Translations under genes and position numbers: made by a program
Assembly: GCF_030270585.1 (NCBI RefSeq)
Contig: NZ_BSYI01000017.1
Coordinates: 41,892 to 105,891 of the forward strand
DNA: 64,000 nt
Direction: 5' to 3'
Origin: Paralimibaculum aggregatum
GTDB taxonomy: Bacteria > Pseudomonadota > Alphaproteobacteria > Rhodobacterales > Rhodobacteraceae
Notes under the pieces: generated by a model
What the model was told of the DNA's origin: nothing
Seen by the model: only the letters and a program-made list of their open reading frames with translations
Database searches by the model: none
Part shown: one piece after another, positions 46,937 through 54,792 of the stretch
How positions within the stretch are numbered: the first letter of the stretch is position 1
Layout: the number at the start of each line of letters is the position of its first letter

Positions 46937-48328
46937 TCAGGCGGCGGCGATCTCGGCGCCGAGCGGATCCTCGACCCGGTGATCGCAGCGCTTGCGCGGG
47001 CAGAGCCGGCAGGTGGTGCCGACCTCCTCGGCCGCGCGCGCCTCGAGCCCGGCGCCATAGACGGTGCGGGCGGCGTCGTCCTCGGTCAGCGCGAGCATGT
47101 CGGTCACATAGTCGCGCGGGGCGGCGAAGCCGGCGGCTCCGACGGCGCGGGCCCGGGCGACGAAGACGAACCGGTGCCCGCTCGGCAGTGCGACGAGCTG
47201 GCGCAGCGCCCGCTCCGGCGCCGCCTGCGCCCGCGACAGCGCCCAGAGCGGGCAGAGCGTCGCCTGGCGCACCGGCTGGAAGCCGCGGATCGCGCGCAGA
47301 TCGAGGATCGCCCCGGCGGCATTGGCGGCGATGTAGCCGAAGCGCGGGCGCCCCGGCGCCGGCTCCAGCGCGGTGAGCCGGCGGCAGACCAGCCCGATGC
47401 AGAGCCCGGTGGCCGCGGCGATGCGCTCGATGTCGTAGGCATGGGCCGCGGCCTCGGCGGTGAAGGCCCCGAGCGGCGCCTGCGCGGCATCGGCGGCCCA
47501 GGCCAGCAGCGCCCGCCGGGCGCGGGAGCGGGCCGAGGCGGTGCCGAAGCCCGGCGCCTCCTCGATCAGCCGGTCGATCACCGGGCCGGAGCGGAGCTCG
47601 GCGGTGGCGCGGGCGGCCTGCCCGGTGGCGGCCGGCGGCGCGCCGGCAAGCGCCGCCTCGATGGCGGGAAAGCGGTGCTCGGCCTCCTCGAAGAAGGTCT
47701 GCACCGCGTCGCCCGGGGTCACCTCGCGATCCGGCGTCGCGGCCTTGTCGAAATAGCCCGCGAGCGCCTCGGCGACCTCGGAGAGGGTGCGGCTCTCCTC
47801 CGAGAGGATGGCGTGGAAGCGCGCGGCCTGGGCGGCGTCGATATCCGGCACCTGGTCGAGGATCTCGGCGGTGGAGCGGATCGCGGCGATACGGGTCAGC
47901 ATCCGGTGCACGGTCTCGCCGAGAAACGGGTCGTGGTTCAGCCGGTCGGAGAAGATCCGCACCAGCGCCGCCTGCTCCTGCTCGGAGCGGGCCAGCGCGG
48001 CGATCGCACGGCCCCAGCCGGGAAAGCGGCCGATCAGCTCGCCCGCCGCCTCCGCCTCGATCCCGAGGCTGGCGAGGCGCGGATCGGCGGCGACCTCGGC
48101 GAGCTGCTCGTGCAGCCGGCGCTCGGCGGCCCCGTCGAGCTCGCTGACCTTGAGCTCGAGCGCGCGGGCGATGTCGGCCAGCCGCTTGCCGGCGATTCCC
48201 CGGCGGTTGCGTTCGATGAGGTTGAGATAGGAGGCCGATATGCCGACCCTGCGCGCGAGATCGGCCTGGGTGAGGCCGAGGCTGCGCCGCCGTTCCCTGA
48301 TCCGGGCGCCGACGATGCTCGTGCTCAT
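46937..48328 (-). CDS. Short-chain fatty acyl transcriptional regulator (ScfR/MccR-like)
   Basis: Cytosolic regulator of 463 residues. N-terminal Xre-type HTH (about 7-60, LGLTQADLARRVGISASYLN), then a helical middle, and the C-terminal domain of the RamB/MccR/PrpR group that senses acyl-CoA, ending in conserved cysteines TTCRLCPRKRCDHR (about 440-453). The family controls acetate, propionate and related pathways. Start ATG at 48328 with GGGAA-type site. The divergent AT-rich region at 48360-48470 holds likely binding sites. It lies upstream of the acetate-type sensor operon. Confidence 0.85.
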   Translation of the reverse strand: MSTSIVGARIRERRRSLGLTQADLARRVGISASYLNLIERNRRGIAGKRLADIARALELKVSELDGAAERRLHEQLAEVAADPRLASLGIEAEAAGELIGRFPGWGRAIAALARSEQEQAALVRIFSDRLNHDPFLGETVHRMLTRIAAIRSTAEILDQVPDIDAAQAARFHAILSEESRTLSEVAEALAGYFDKAATPDREVTPGDAVQTFFEEAEHRFPAIEAALAGAPPAATGQAARATAELRSGPVIDRLIEEAPGFGTASARSRARRALLAWAADAAQAPLGAFTAEAAAHAYDIERIAAATGLCIGLVCRRLTALEPAPGRPRFGYIAANAAGAILDLRAIRGFQPVRQATLCPLWALSRAQAAPERALRQLVALPSGHRFVFVARARAVGAAGFAAPRDYVTDMLALTEDDAARTVYGAGLEARAAEEVGTTCRLCPRKRCDHRVEDPLGAEIAAA

Positions 48329-48408
48329 GGGCGATTTCCCTTCCCCGCCAGCGGCTTTGCCGGACAGTTGTAAAGAATTGACAATTTTTTGCACTTGCGA
48401 GAAAACGT

Positions 48409-48429
48409 TGTGACAGAAAAAGTGTGACA
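48409..48429. promoter_or_regulatory. Two TGTGACA direct repeats in the ScfR-Liv gap
   Basis: TGTGACA at 48409-48415 and again at 48423-48429, start-to-start 14 bases, in the A/T-rich part of the 220-base divergent gap. Just upstream, around 48386-48405, TTTTTTGCACTTGCGAGAAA contains two TTGC-type half-sites, the pattern known for RamB/ScfR-like operators. The region is much less GC-rich than its surroundings and must carry the promoters of both the regulator and the transporter operon. Confidence 0.5.
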
Positions 48430-48548
48430 AGTCAATTGGTTATTGAATGTTTGACACTGATGCCGGAGGGTAAGGGCGGGCGCAGAGCCCGCAACGTGCC
48501 GGCGGGGCCGATCCCCGCCAGGTGCGTCAACAGAACTCGGGAGGAATT

Positions 48549-49889
48549 ATGAGCACCTTCAGCATCAACCGCCGCGGCCTGCTCAAAGGCTCCGCCGCCC
48601 TCGGCGCCGGCATCGCTGCGCCGACGATTTTCCCCAGCTACGCATGGGCAGCGAGCTACACCAACGAACCCACCGGCAGCAGCGTCACCCTCGGCTTCAA
48701 CGTGCCGCAGACCGGCGCCTATGCGGATGAGGGCGCCGACGAGCTGCGCGCCTATCAGCTCGCGGTCAAGCACCTCAACGGCGAGGGCGACGGCGGCATG
48801 CTCAGCACCTTCTCCTCGAAGGTTCTCAAGGGCAACGGCATCCTCGGCAAGAAGGTCGAGTACGTCACCGGCGACACCCAGACCAAGTCGGACGCCGCCC
48901 GCGCCAGCGCCAAGCGCATGATCCAGAAGGACGGCGCGATCATGATCACCGGCGGCTCGTCCTCGGGCGTGGCGATCGCGGTGCAGGGCCTCTGCCAGGA
49001 GGAGGGCGTCATCTTCATGGCGGGCCTCACCCACTCCAACGACACCACCGGCAAGGACTGCCGCGCCAACGGCTTCCGCCACTTCTTCAACACCGAGATG
49101 TCGGGCGCGGCGCTCGCTCCGGTGCTGAAGAACGCCTATGGCACCGACCGCATCGCCTATCACCTGACCGCGGACTACACCTGGGGCTGGAGCCAGGAAG
49201 GCTCGATCAAGAAATACACCGAGCAGCTCGGCTGGCAGACCGCCGCCGCGGTGCGCACGCCGCTGGGTGCGGGCGACTTCTCGCAGTATCTCACCCCGGT
49301 GCTGAACTCCGGCGCCGACGTGCTGGTGCTCAACCACTACGGCAAGGACATGGTGAACTCGCTCACCCAGGCGGTGCAGTTCGGCATGCGCGACAAGCAG
49401 GTCAACGGCAAGGACTTCGCGATCGTCGTGCCGCTCTACTCGCGCCTGATGGCGCAGGGCGCCGGCGAGAACGTCAAGGGCATCTTCGGCTCGACCAACT
49501 GGCACTGGTCGCTGCAGGACGAGGGCTCGAAGGCCTTCGTGAAATCCTTCGGCCAGGAATACGGCTTCCCGCCGAGCCAGGCGGCGCACACCACCTACTG
49601 CCAGGCGATCCTCTATGCCGATGCGGTGGAGCGGGCCGGCTCGTTCCGTCCCTCGGCGGTCGGCGCGGCGCTCGAGGATTTCGAGTTCGACGGGCTCGGC
49701 AACGGCCCGACCCTCTATCGCGGCTTCGATCACCAGTGCTTCAAGGACGTGCTGGTGGTGAAGGGCAAGGAGAACCCGACCTCCAAGTTCGACGTGCTCG
49801 AGGTGGTCGAGGTGACCCCGCGCGCCCAGGTCGAGTACGGCACCGACCTCCTCGGCTGCAACAAGGGCCCGTTCAACGACGGCGCCTGA
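48549..49889 (+). CDS. ABC transporter substrate-binding protein (Liv/urea type), Tat-exported
   Basis: Periplasmic binding protein of 446 residues, type I fold of the Leu/Ile/Val-urea-amide group. The signal is a twin-arginine sequence NRRGLLKGSAALGAGIAAP, cut near AWAAS, which suggests folding before export. Ligand-site landmarks include FNVPQTGAYADEGADELRAY and GGSSSGVAIAVQGLCQEE. ATG at 48549 has GGGAGGAA upstream. The substrate is not clear; control by an acyl-CoA-type regulator next door may hint at an organic acid. A hairpin follows the stop. Confidence 0.87.
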   Translation: MSTFSINRRGLLKGSAALGAGIAAPTIFPSYAWAASYTNEPTGSSVTLGFNVPQTGAYADEGADELRAYQLAVKHLNGEGDGGMLSTFSSKVLKGNGILGKKVEYVTGDTQTKSDAARASAKRMIQKDGAIMITGGSSSGVAIAVQGLCQEEGVIFMAGLTHSNDTTGKDCRANGFRHFFNTEMSGAALAPVLKNAYGTDRIAYHLTADYTWGWSQEGSIKKYTEQLGWQTAAAVRTPLGAGDFSQYLTPVLNSGADVLVLNHYGKDMVNSLTQAVQFGMRDKQVNGKDFAIVVPLYSRLMAQGAGENVKGIFGSTNWHWSLQDEGSKAFVKSFGQEYGFPPSQAAHTTYCQAILYADAVERAGSFRPSAVGAALEDFEFDGLGNGPTLYRGFDHQCFKDVLVVKGKENPTSKFDVLEVVEVTPRAQVEYGTDLLGCNKGPFNDGA

Positions 49890-49900
49890 TCGCGGCCTGC

Positions 49901-49927
49901 GGGGCCCGGCCGCTGCGGCGGGGCCCC
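49901..49927 (+). other. Strong hairpin after the binding-protein gene
   Basis: GGGGCCCGGCCGC (49901-49913), one base, GCGGCGGGGCCCC (49915-49927): a 13-bp stem with one mismatch, 11 bases after the stop. No T-run. It likely protects the binding-protein mRNA from 3' decay or attenuates read-through into the permease genes. Overlap with the next 160 bases, which hold no gene before 50088. Confidence 0.6.
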
Positions 49928-50087
49928 ATGGGAGACCGGGTTTCGGCAGGGCGCGCGCGGCGGAAGACCGGGCGCGCCCGGGGCCCATGACGGCGCCGCG
50001 AGGCCGACCGTCCGCCCCGCCGGAGCCGCACCGAATCCATACCGAACCCACATCGGGCAAAATCGAGACGCGAGGGCACGGACCGCG

Positions 50088-51116
50088 ATGGACGTCATCC
50101 TGCTGCAACTCCTGAACGGGCTGGACAAGGGCGGCGCCTATGCGCTGATCGCGCTCGGCCTCACCCTGATCTTCGGCACGCTCGGCGTGGTGAATTTCGC
50201 CCATGGCGCGCTGTTCATGCTCGGCGCCTTCTGCGCGGTGTCGCTCTCGGCCTTCATGGGGCTCGAGAAGGTCACCATCGACGAGACCCAGATGACCGCC
50301 TGGGGCACCCCGCTCGAGGTGCGGACGCCCTACATCGTCGACTGGTTCGGCTCGGCCGGCGAGTTCATGCTCGACTTCTCCGTGCCACTATCGATCCTGC
50401 TGGCGATCCCGGTGATGCTGCTGGTCGGCCTGATCATGGAGCGCGGGCTGATCAAGCATTTCTACAAGCGCGCCCATGCCGACCAGATCCTGGTGACCTT
50501 CGGCCTCGCCATCGTGCTGCAGGAGCTGGTCAAGGCGCAGTTCGGCGCCAACCCGCTGCCGCAGCCGGCGCCGGAGACGCTCTCGGGCGCGGCGGATATC
50601 GGCATGGCGCTGGGCTTCGACCCGCACACGGTGGTCTATCCCTACTGGCGCCTCGTCTATTTCGCCTTTGCCGCGGTGGTGATCGCGGCGGTCTTCGCCT
50701 TCCTGCAGTTCACCACCTTCGGCATGGTGGTGCGCGCCGGCATGGCGGACCGCGAGACGGTGGGCCTGCTCGGCATCGACATCGACCGGCGCTTCACCAT
50801 CGTCTTCGGCATCGCCGCGGTGGTCGCCGGGCTGGCCGGGGTGATGTACACGCCGATCCTGCCACCGGACTATCACATGGGCATGGACTTCCTGGTGCTC
50901 TCCTTCGTCGTGGTCGTGGTCGGCGGCATGGGCAGCCTGGGCGGCGCGGTGCTCGCGGGCTTCCTGCTCGGCATCCTGCAGAGCTTCGCCTCGATGAACG
51001 AGATCAAGAGCATCCTCCCCGGCATCGACCAGATCATCATCTACCTCGTTGCCATCGTCATCCTACTCCTGCGTCCCCGCGGTCTGCTCGGGCGCAAGGG
51101 CGTGATGGAGACCTGA
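50088..51116 (+). CDS. livH: Branched-chain-type ABC transporter permease (LivH)
   Basis: Membrane permease of 342 residues with about eight helices and the LivH landmarks GGAYALIALGLTLIFGTLGV and VNFAHGALFMLG near the N terminus, and VVVVGGMGSLGGAVLAGFLL near the C terminus. An insertion around 58-75 (GLEKVTIDETQMTAWGTPLE) makes it longer than the roughly 300-residue standard LivH, as in urea-type relatives. First permease in the operon, three bases from livM. Confidence 0.9.
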   Translation: MDVILLQLLNGLDKGGAYALIALGLTLIFGTLGVVNFAHGALFMLGAFCAVSLSAFMGLEKVTIDETQMTAWGTPLEVRTPYIVDWFGSAGEFMLDFSVPLSILLAIPVMLLVGLIMERGLIKHFYKRAHADQILVTFGLAIVLQELVKAQFGANPLPQPAPETLSGAADIGMALGFDPHTVVYPYWRLVYFAFAAVVIAAVFAFLQFTTFGMVVRAGMADRETVGLLGIDIDRRFTIVFGIAAVVAGLAGVMYTPILPPDYHMGMDFLVLSFVVVVVGGMGSLGGAVLAGFLLGILQSFASMNEIKSILPGIDQIIIYLVAIVILLLRPRGLLGRKGVMET

Positions 51117-51119
51117 GCC

Positions 51120-52304
51120 ATGACCACATCCACCAAGACGGACACGCTGCTGCTCTGGGTCTTCGCGCTGGCGACCCTCTTCGGGCCGATCATCCTCGCC
51201 CCCTTCGGCGCGGGCTATCCCGATCTCCTGCAGAAATTCGCGATCTTCGGGATCTTCGCGATCGGCTTCAACCTGCTGTTCGGGCTGACCGGATACCTCT
51301 CCTTCGGCCATGCCGCCTTCCTCGGCGTCGGCTCCTACACCGCGGTCTGGTCGTTCAAGCTGCTCAGCATGAACCCGATCCCGGCGATCATCCTGGCCAC
51401 CCTGCTCGGCGGGCTGTTCGCGCTGGTGATCGGCTTCATCACGCTGCGCCGGGCGGGGATCTACTTCTCGATCCTGACGCTGGCCTTCGCGCAGATGTCC
51501 TACAACCTCGCCTATTCGGTGCTGACCCCGATCACCAACGGCGAGACCGGGCTGCAGCTCGACCAGGCCGACCCGCGGCTGCTCGACACCGCCTTCGGCA
51601 TCGAATACGGCGCGGCGCTGCCGGTCTCCTCGCTGTTCGGGCTCGACATGAACCAGACCTGGACCTGGGACTTCATGGGCTGGGAGATCCAGCTCAATGC
51701 CGGCTTCTATGTCTGCGCGGTGGTGCTGATCCTCTGCTTCTGGATCGCCATGCGGATCTTCCGCTCGCCCTTCGGGATGATGCTGAAGGCGGTGAAGTCG
51801 AACCAGAACCGGATGAACTACACTGGCCTCAACACCCGGCCCTACACGCTGGCGGCCTTCGTGATCTCGGGCTGCTATGCCGGGCTCGCGGGCGGGCTGA
51901 TGGCGGTGACCGACCCGCTGGCCGGGGCCGAGCGGATGCAGTGGACGGCGAGCGGCGAGGTGGTGCTGATGACCATCCTCGGCGGCACCGGCACGCTGCT
52001 CGGCCCGGTGCTGGGCGCCGGCGCGATCAAGTACATGGAGCAGATCTTCTCGGCCTTCAACAAGCCGGAGCTGCTGGACTTCTTCTCCTTCCTGCCGACC
52101 GCGATCGCCGAGCCGCTGGTCTCGGTGCTGGCGCTCTTCGTCGGCGAGGGCTGGCACCTGACCCTCGGCGTGATGTTCATGCTGATCGTGATCTTCCTGC
52201 CCGGCGGGCTGATGGAGGGCTTCAACCGCATCCTCGGGCTCTTCAACCGGCGCCGCGGCGCGGCCGGCAAGCACCCCGCCAAGACCCCCGCAGCGGCGGA
52301 ATGA
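51120..52304 (+). CDS. livM: Branched-chain-type ABC transporter permease (LivM)
   Basis: Second permease of 394 residues, about ten helices. Landmarks: [20 protein letters not shown] (about 41-60), [20 protein letters not shown], and [20 protein letters not shown] near 280. The loop around 140-180 is longer than in plain LivM. The tail ends in a Lys/Ala-rich segment. It overlaps nothing; livG starts 11 bases on. Confidence 0.9.
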   Translation: MTTSTKTDTLLLWVFALATLFGPIILAPFGAGYPDLLQKFAIFGIFAIGFNLLFGLTGYLSFGHAAFLGVGSYTAVWSFKLLSMNPIPAIILATLLGGLFALVIGFITLRRAGIYFSILTLAFAQMSYNLAYSVLTPITNGETGLQLDQADPRLLDTAFGIEYGAALPVSSLFGLDMNQTWTWDFMGWEIQLNAGFYVCAVVLILCFWIAMRIFRSPFGMMLKAVKSNQNRMNYTGLNTRPYTLAAFVISGCYAGLAGGLMAVTDPLAGAERMQWTASGEVVLMTILGGTGTLLGPVLGAGAIKYMEQIFSAFNKPELLDFFSFLPTAIAEPLVSVLALFVGEGWHLTLGVMFMLIVIFLPGGLMEGFNRILGLFNRRRGAAGKHPAKTPAAAE

Positions 52305-52315
52305 GGAGACAGAGC

Positions 52316-53071
52316 ATGGGCATTCTCGAGGTTCAGAACGTCAACAAGCGCTTCGGCGGGCTGAAGGCGCTGCACGAGGTCAACCTCACCGTCGAGGAGG
52401 GCACGGTGCATGCGATCATCGGGCCCAACGGGGCGGGCAAGTCGACCCTTCTCAACTGCTTCGTCGGGCGGCTGAAGCCCGATACCGGCTCGGTGGTGTT
52501 CAACGGCACCTCGCTGCTGGGCCTGAAGCCGCACGAGATCAACCAGGCCGGCGTCAGCCGGGTGTTCCAGACCCCGGAGATCTTCGGCAACCTCTCCTGC
52601 TTCGAGAACGTGATGATCCCCGCCTTCGCCCGGCGCGACGGCTCCTTCACGCTCAACGCGGTGTCGCGGCTCTCCGGCGAGCGCTCGATCCAGGAGAAGG
52701 CGATGCACATGCTCGAGGATCTCAACATGGGCGACAAGGCAGGGGTGCAGGCCGACCAGCTCTCGCGCGGCGACAAGCGCCGGCTCGAGCTCGCCATGTG
52801 CCTCGTGCAGGAGCCGAAGCTGCTGCTGCTCGACGAGCCGACCGCCGGCATGTCGCGCGGCGACACCAACACCACGGTGGAGCTGCTGCGCACCATCGCC
52901 TCGCGCGGCATCACCATGGTGGTGATCGAGCACGACATGCACGTGGTGTTCTCGCTGGCGCAGAAGATCACGGTGCTGGCCCAGGGCACGCCGATCGCCG
53001 AGGGCCTGCCGCAGGACATCAAGGGCGACCCGCGGGTGCAGGAAGCCTATCTCGGGGGGGCGCACCTGTGA
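52316..53071 (+). CDS. livG: Branched-chain-type ABC transporter ATPase (LivG)
   Basis: ATPase subunit of 251 residues. Walker [13 protein letters not shown] (about 36-47), Q-loop in RVFQTPEIFGNLSCFENV, Walker B LLLLDEPTAGMS, H-loop VIEHDM. The ABC signature is LSRGDKRRLELAM, with Arg-Gly-Asp in place of the common LSGGxxQ, a variation that occurs in this subfamily. ATG at 52316 has GAGGAGA upstream. The stop overlaps the next small gene by 4 bases (GTGA). Confidence 0.9.
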   Translation: MGILEVQNVNKRFGGLKALHEVNLTVEEGTVHAIIGPNGAGKSTLLNCFVGRLKPDTGSVVFNGTSLLGLKPHEINQAGVSRVFQTPEIFGNLSCFENVMIPAFARRDGSFTLNAVSRLSGERSIQEKAMHMLEDLNMGDKAGVQADQLSRGDKRRLELAMCLVQEPKLLLLDEPTAGMSRGDTNTTVELLRTIASRGITMVVIEHDMHVVFSLAQKITVLAQGTPIAEGLPQDIKGDPRVQEAYLGGAHL

Positions 53072-53304
53072 GCCCCGTGACCCTCGCCCGGGGGCTGCTG
53101 AGCCCCGCCGACTGGCACGCCGCGCACCGCGCCCTCGCCGCGCCCGCCCATGTCACGGCCCAGGCCGCCGCCCCGGCGCCCGCCCGCAGCCCCGCGCTGT
53201 CGCTGGTCCGCCTCGTCGCAACCCGGGTGCTGGCCTTCGGCCGCGCCTCCCGCCGCGCCGCCCCCGCATCCCGCGCCGCGCAAACCAAGGACGCCCGCAG
53301 ATGA
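53068..53304 (+). CDS. 78-residue gene coupled between livG and livF
   Basis: A short reading frame that starts with GTG overlapping the livG stop (GTGA) and ends with TGA overlapping the livF ATG (ATGA). The product starts MSPVTLARGLLSPADWHAAH and is Ala/Arg/Pro-rich with an Arg-rich C-terminal half (RVLAFGRASRRAAPAS). No membrane helix and no family I know. The double overlap leaves no untranslated space and makes translation through this frame the easiest way to reach livF. Either a small accessory protein or a coupling device. Real gene status is likely but not certain. Confidence 0.6.
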   Translation: MSPVTLARGLLSPADWHAAHRALAAPAHVTAQAAAPAPARSPALSLVRLVATRVLAFGRASRRAAPASRAAQTKDARR

Positions 53305-54095
53305 CCGATACCAGCACCCTTCTCGGCCCCGAGCAGTGGAAGGCCGCACAGGACGGCATGAAGGCCCCGGTCAAGGGCATGGGCGGCGCGCCCGCCTTCT
53401 TCTCGGCCTGGGACCTGCACGCCTATTACGGCGAGAGCTACATCGTGCAGGGGGTCAATTTCGATGTGCGCGAGGGCGAGATCGTCGCGCTGCTCGGGCG
53501 CAACGGCGCCGGCAAGACCTCGACGCTGCGCACCCTGGCGCGGATCGGCGTGCCGGATCTCAAGCACGGCGAGATCTGGCTCGACCACCAGCCGCTGCAC
53601 GAGATGAAGAGCCACGAGGCGGCCCGCGCCGGCATCGGCCTGGTGCCGGAGGACCGGCGCATCATCCCCGGCCTCACGGTGGAGGAGAACCTCCAGCTGG
53701 CGCAGATCGCGCCGCCGAAGGGCTGGTCGGTGGAGCGCATCTACGAGCTCTTCCCCCGGCTCGGCGAGCGGCGCCGGCAGGAGGCGACCACGATGTCCGG
53801 CGGCGAGCAGCAGATGCTGGCGATCAGCCGGGCGCTGGCGCGGGATCTCAAGCTGCTGCTGCTCGACGAGCCCTATGAGGGGCTCGCGCCGGTGATCGTG
53901 CAGGAGATCGAGAAGACGCTGGAGGCGATCAAGGATCTCGGCATGACGACGATCATCGTCGAGCAGAACGCCATCGCGGCGCTGCACCTCGCGGACCGGG
54001 CGATCATCCTCGACATGGGCCAGGTGGTGTTCGACGGCACCGCGCAGGAGGTGCTCGACAACGAGGACCTGCGCCAGGAATACCTCTCGATCTGA
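53301..54095 (+). CDS. livF: Branched-chain-type ABC transporter ATPase (LivF)
   Basis: ATPase subunit of 264 residues with an N-terminal extension of about 30 residues (to FFSAWDLHAYYGES) not present in plain LivF. Walker A GRNGAGKTSTLR, signature MSGGEQQMLAISRAL, Walker B LLLLDEPYEGLAP, H-loop region IIVEQNAIAAL. The Y in DEPYEGL marks the LivF subfamily. Last gene of the operon; an interrupted palindrome follows 9 bases after the stop. Confidence 0.9.
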   Translation: MTDTSTLLGPEQWKAAQDGMKAPVKGMGGAPAFFSAWDLHAYYGESYIVQGVNFDVREGEIVALLGRNGAGKTSTLRTLARIGVPDLKHGEIWLDHQPLHEMKSHEAARAGIGLVPEDRRIIPGLTVEENLQLAQIAPPKGWSVERIYELFPRLGERRRQEATTMSGGEQQMLAISRALARDLKLLLLDEPYEGLAPVIVQEIEKTLEAIKDLGMTTIIVEQNAIAALHLADRAIILDMGQVVFDGTAQEVLDNEDLRQEYLSI

Positions 54096-54104
54096 CGGCG
54101 GCGG

Positions 54105-54193
54105 GCGGGCCGCCCGGGCGCGCCCCGCCCCTGCACCGTCGCGGCGGCTGCGGGGGCATCGCGGCCCACCCATGGCGCGCCCGGGCAGCCCGC
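54105..54193 (+). repeat. Variable-stem/constant-core element, copy A
   Basis: Two 20-base arms (54105-54124 and 54174-54193) are reverse complements at 19 of 20 positions. They flank a 49-base core (54125-54173) that begins CCGCCCCTGCACCG and ends GCGGCCCACCCAT. It starts 9 bases after the livF stop, in sense orientation to livF. The core matches copy C at 46 of 49 and the inverted copy B at 45 of 49, while the arms match neither. No T-run follows. Confidence 0.88.
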
Positions 54194-54252
54194 TTGACCG
54201 CGGCCGCGGCGCGGCGCTATGGCCGGGCAGGAGCCAGAGGGGAGCCCGTGCC

Positions 54253-54663
54253 ATGTCCGCCGCCGAGACCCGCGCGCTGATCGAGCGCTACTACGCCGCC
54301 TTCAACGCCGGCGATGCCGAGGGCATGCTCGCCTGCCTCGCCGAGGACGCGGTGCATGACGTCAACCAGGGCCCGCGGCGCATCGGCAGGCCGGCCTTCG
54401 CGGCATTCTGCGCCCACATGGCGCGCTGCTACCGCGAGACGCTGTCCGAGATGGTGATCATGGTCGCGCCGGACGGCCGCCGCGCCGCCGCCGAGTTCAT
54501 CGTCGACGGCACCTATCTCGCCACCGACGAGGGGCTGCCCGAGGCGCGCGGCCAGACCTACCGCCTGCCGGCCGGGGCCTTCCTCGCCGTGCAGGACGGC
54601 GCCATCACCCGGGTCACCACCTATTACAACCTGAAGGACTGGGAGGCCCAGGTCCTCGGCTGA
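54253..54663 (+). CDS. SnoaL-like/NTF2-fold protein
   Basis: Small cytosolic protein of 136 residues with the NTF2-like fold: opening helix AETRALIERYYAAFNAGDAE, then LACLAEDAVHDVNQGPRRIG and the closing strands GAFLAVQDGAITRVTTYYNL. SnoaL-like proteins are isomerases, hydratases or dehydratases, but many have no known activity and no catalytic residue can be named here. ATG at 54253 has GGGGAG upstream. It sits alone between two palindromic elements. Confidence 0.75.
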   Translation: MSAAETRALIERYYAAFNAGDAEGMLACLAEDAVHDVNQGPRRIGRPAFAAFCAHMARCYRETLSEMVIMVAPDGRRAAAEFIVDGTYLATDEGLPEARGQTYRLPAGAFLAVQDGAITRVTTYYNLKDWEAQVLG

Positions 54664-54674
54664 GCACGGCGGGC

Positions 54675-54789
54675 GCGTGCCGCGGGGGCAGCCCCGGCCG
54701 GCGGGCCATGGGTGGGCCGCGATGCCCTCGAAGCCGCCGCGGCGGTGCAGGGGTGGGGCCCGCCGGCCGGGGCTGCCCGTGCGGCACGC
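54675..54789 (-). repeat. Variable-stem/constant-core element, copy B (inverted)
   Basis: Arms of 33 bases (54675-54707 and 54757-54789) pair at 31 of 33 positions. Between them the core 54708-54756 is again exactly 49 bases and is the reverse complement of copies A and C (45 of 49 with A). Read on the minus strand it begins 3 bases after the stop of the ClC channel gene, so it is in sense orientation to that gene, as copies A and C are to theirs. The arms are longer and unrelated in sequence to those of the other copies. Confidence 0.88.
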
Positions 54790-54792
54790 GCC

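Noticed and set aside
54105..54193. Ordinary intrinsic terminator
   Set aside because: The paired arms are terminator-like, but the loop is 49 bases, conserved between copies, and no T-run follows.
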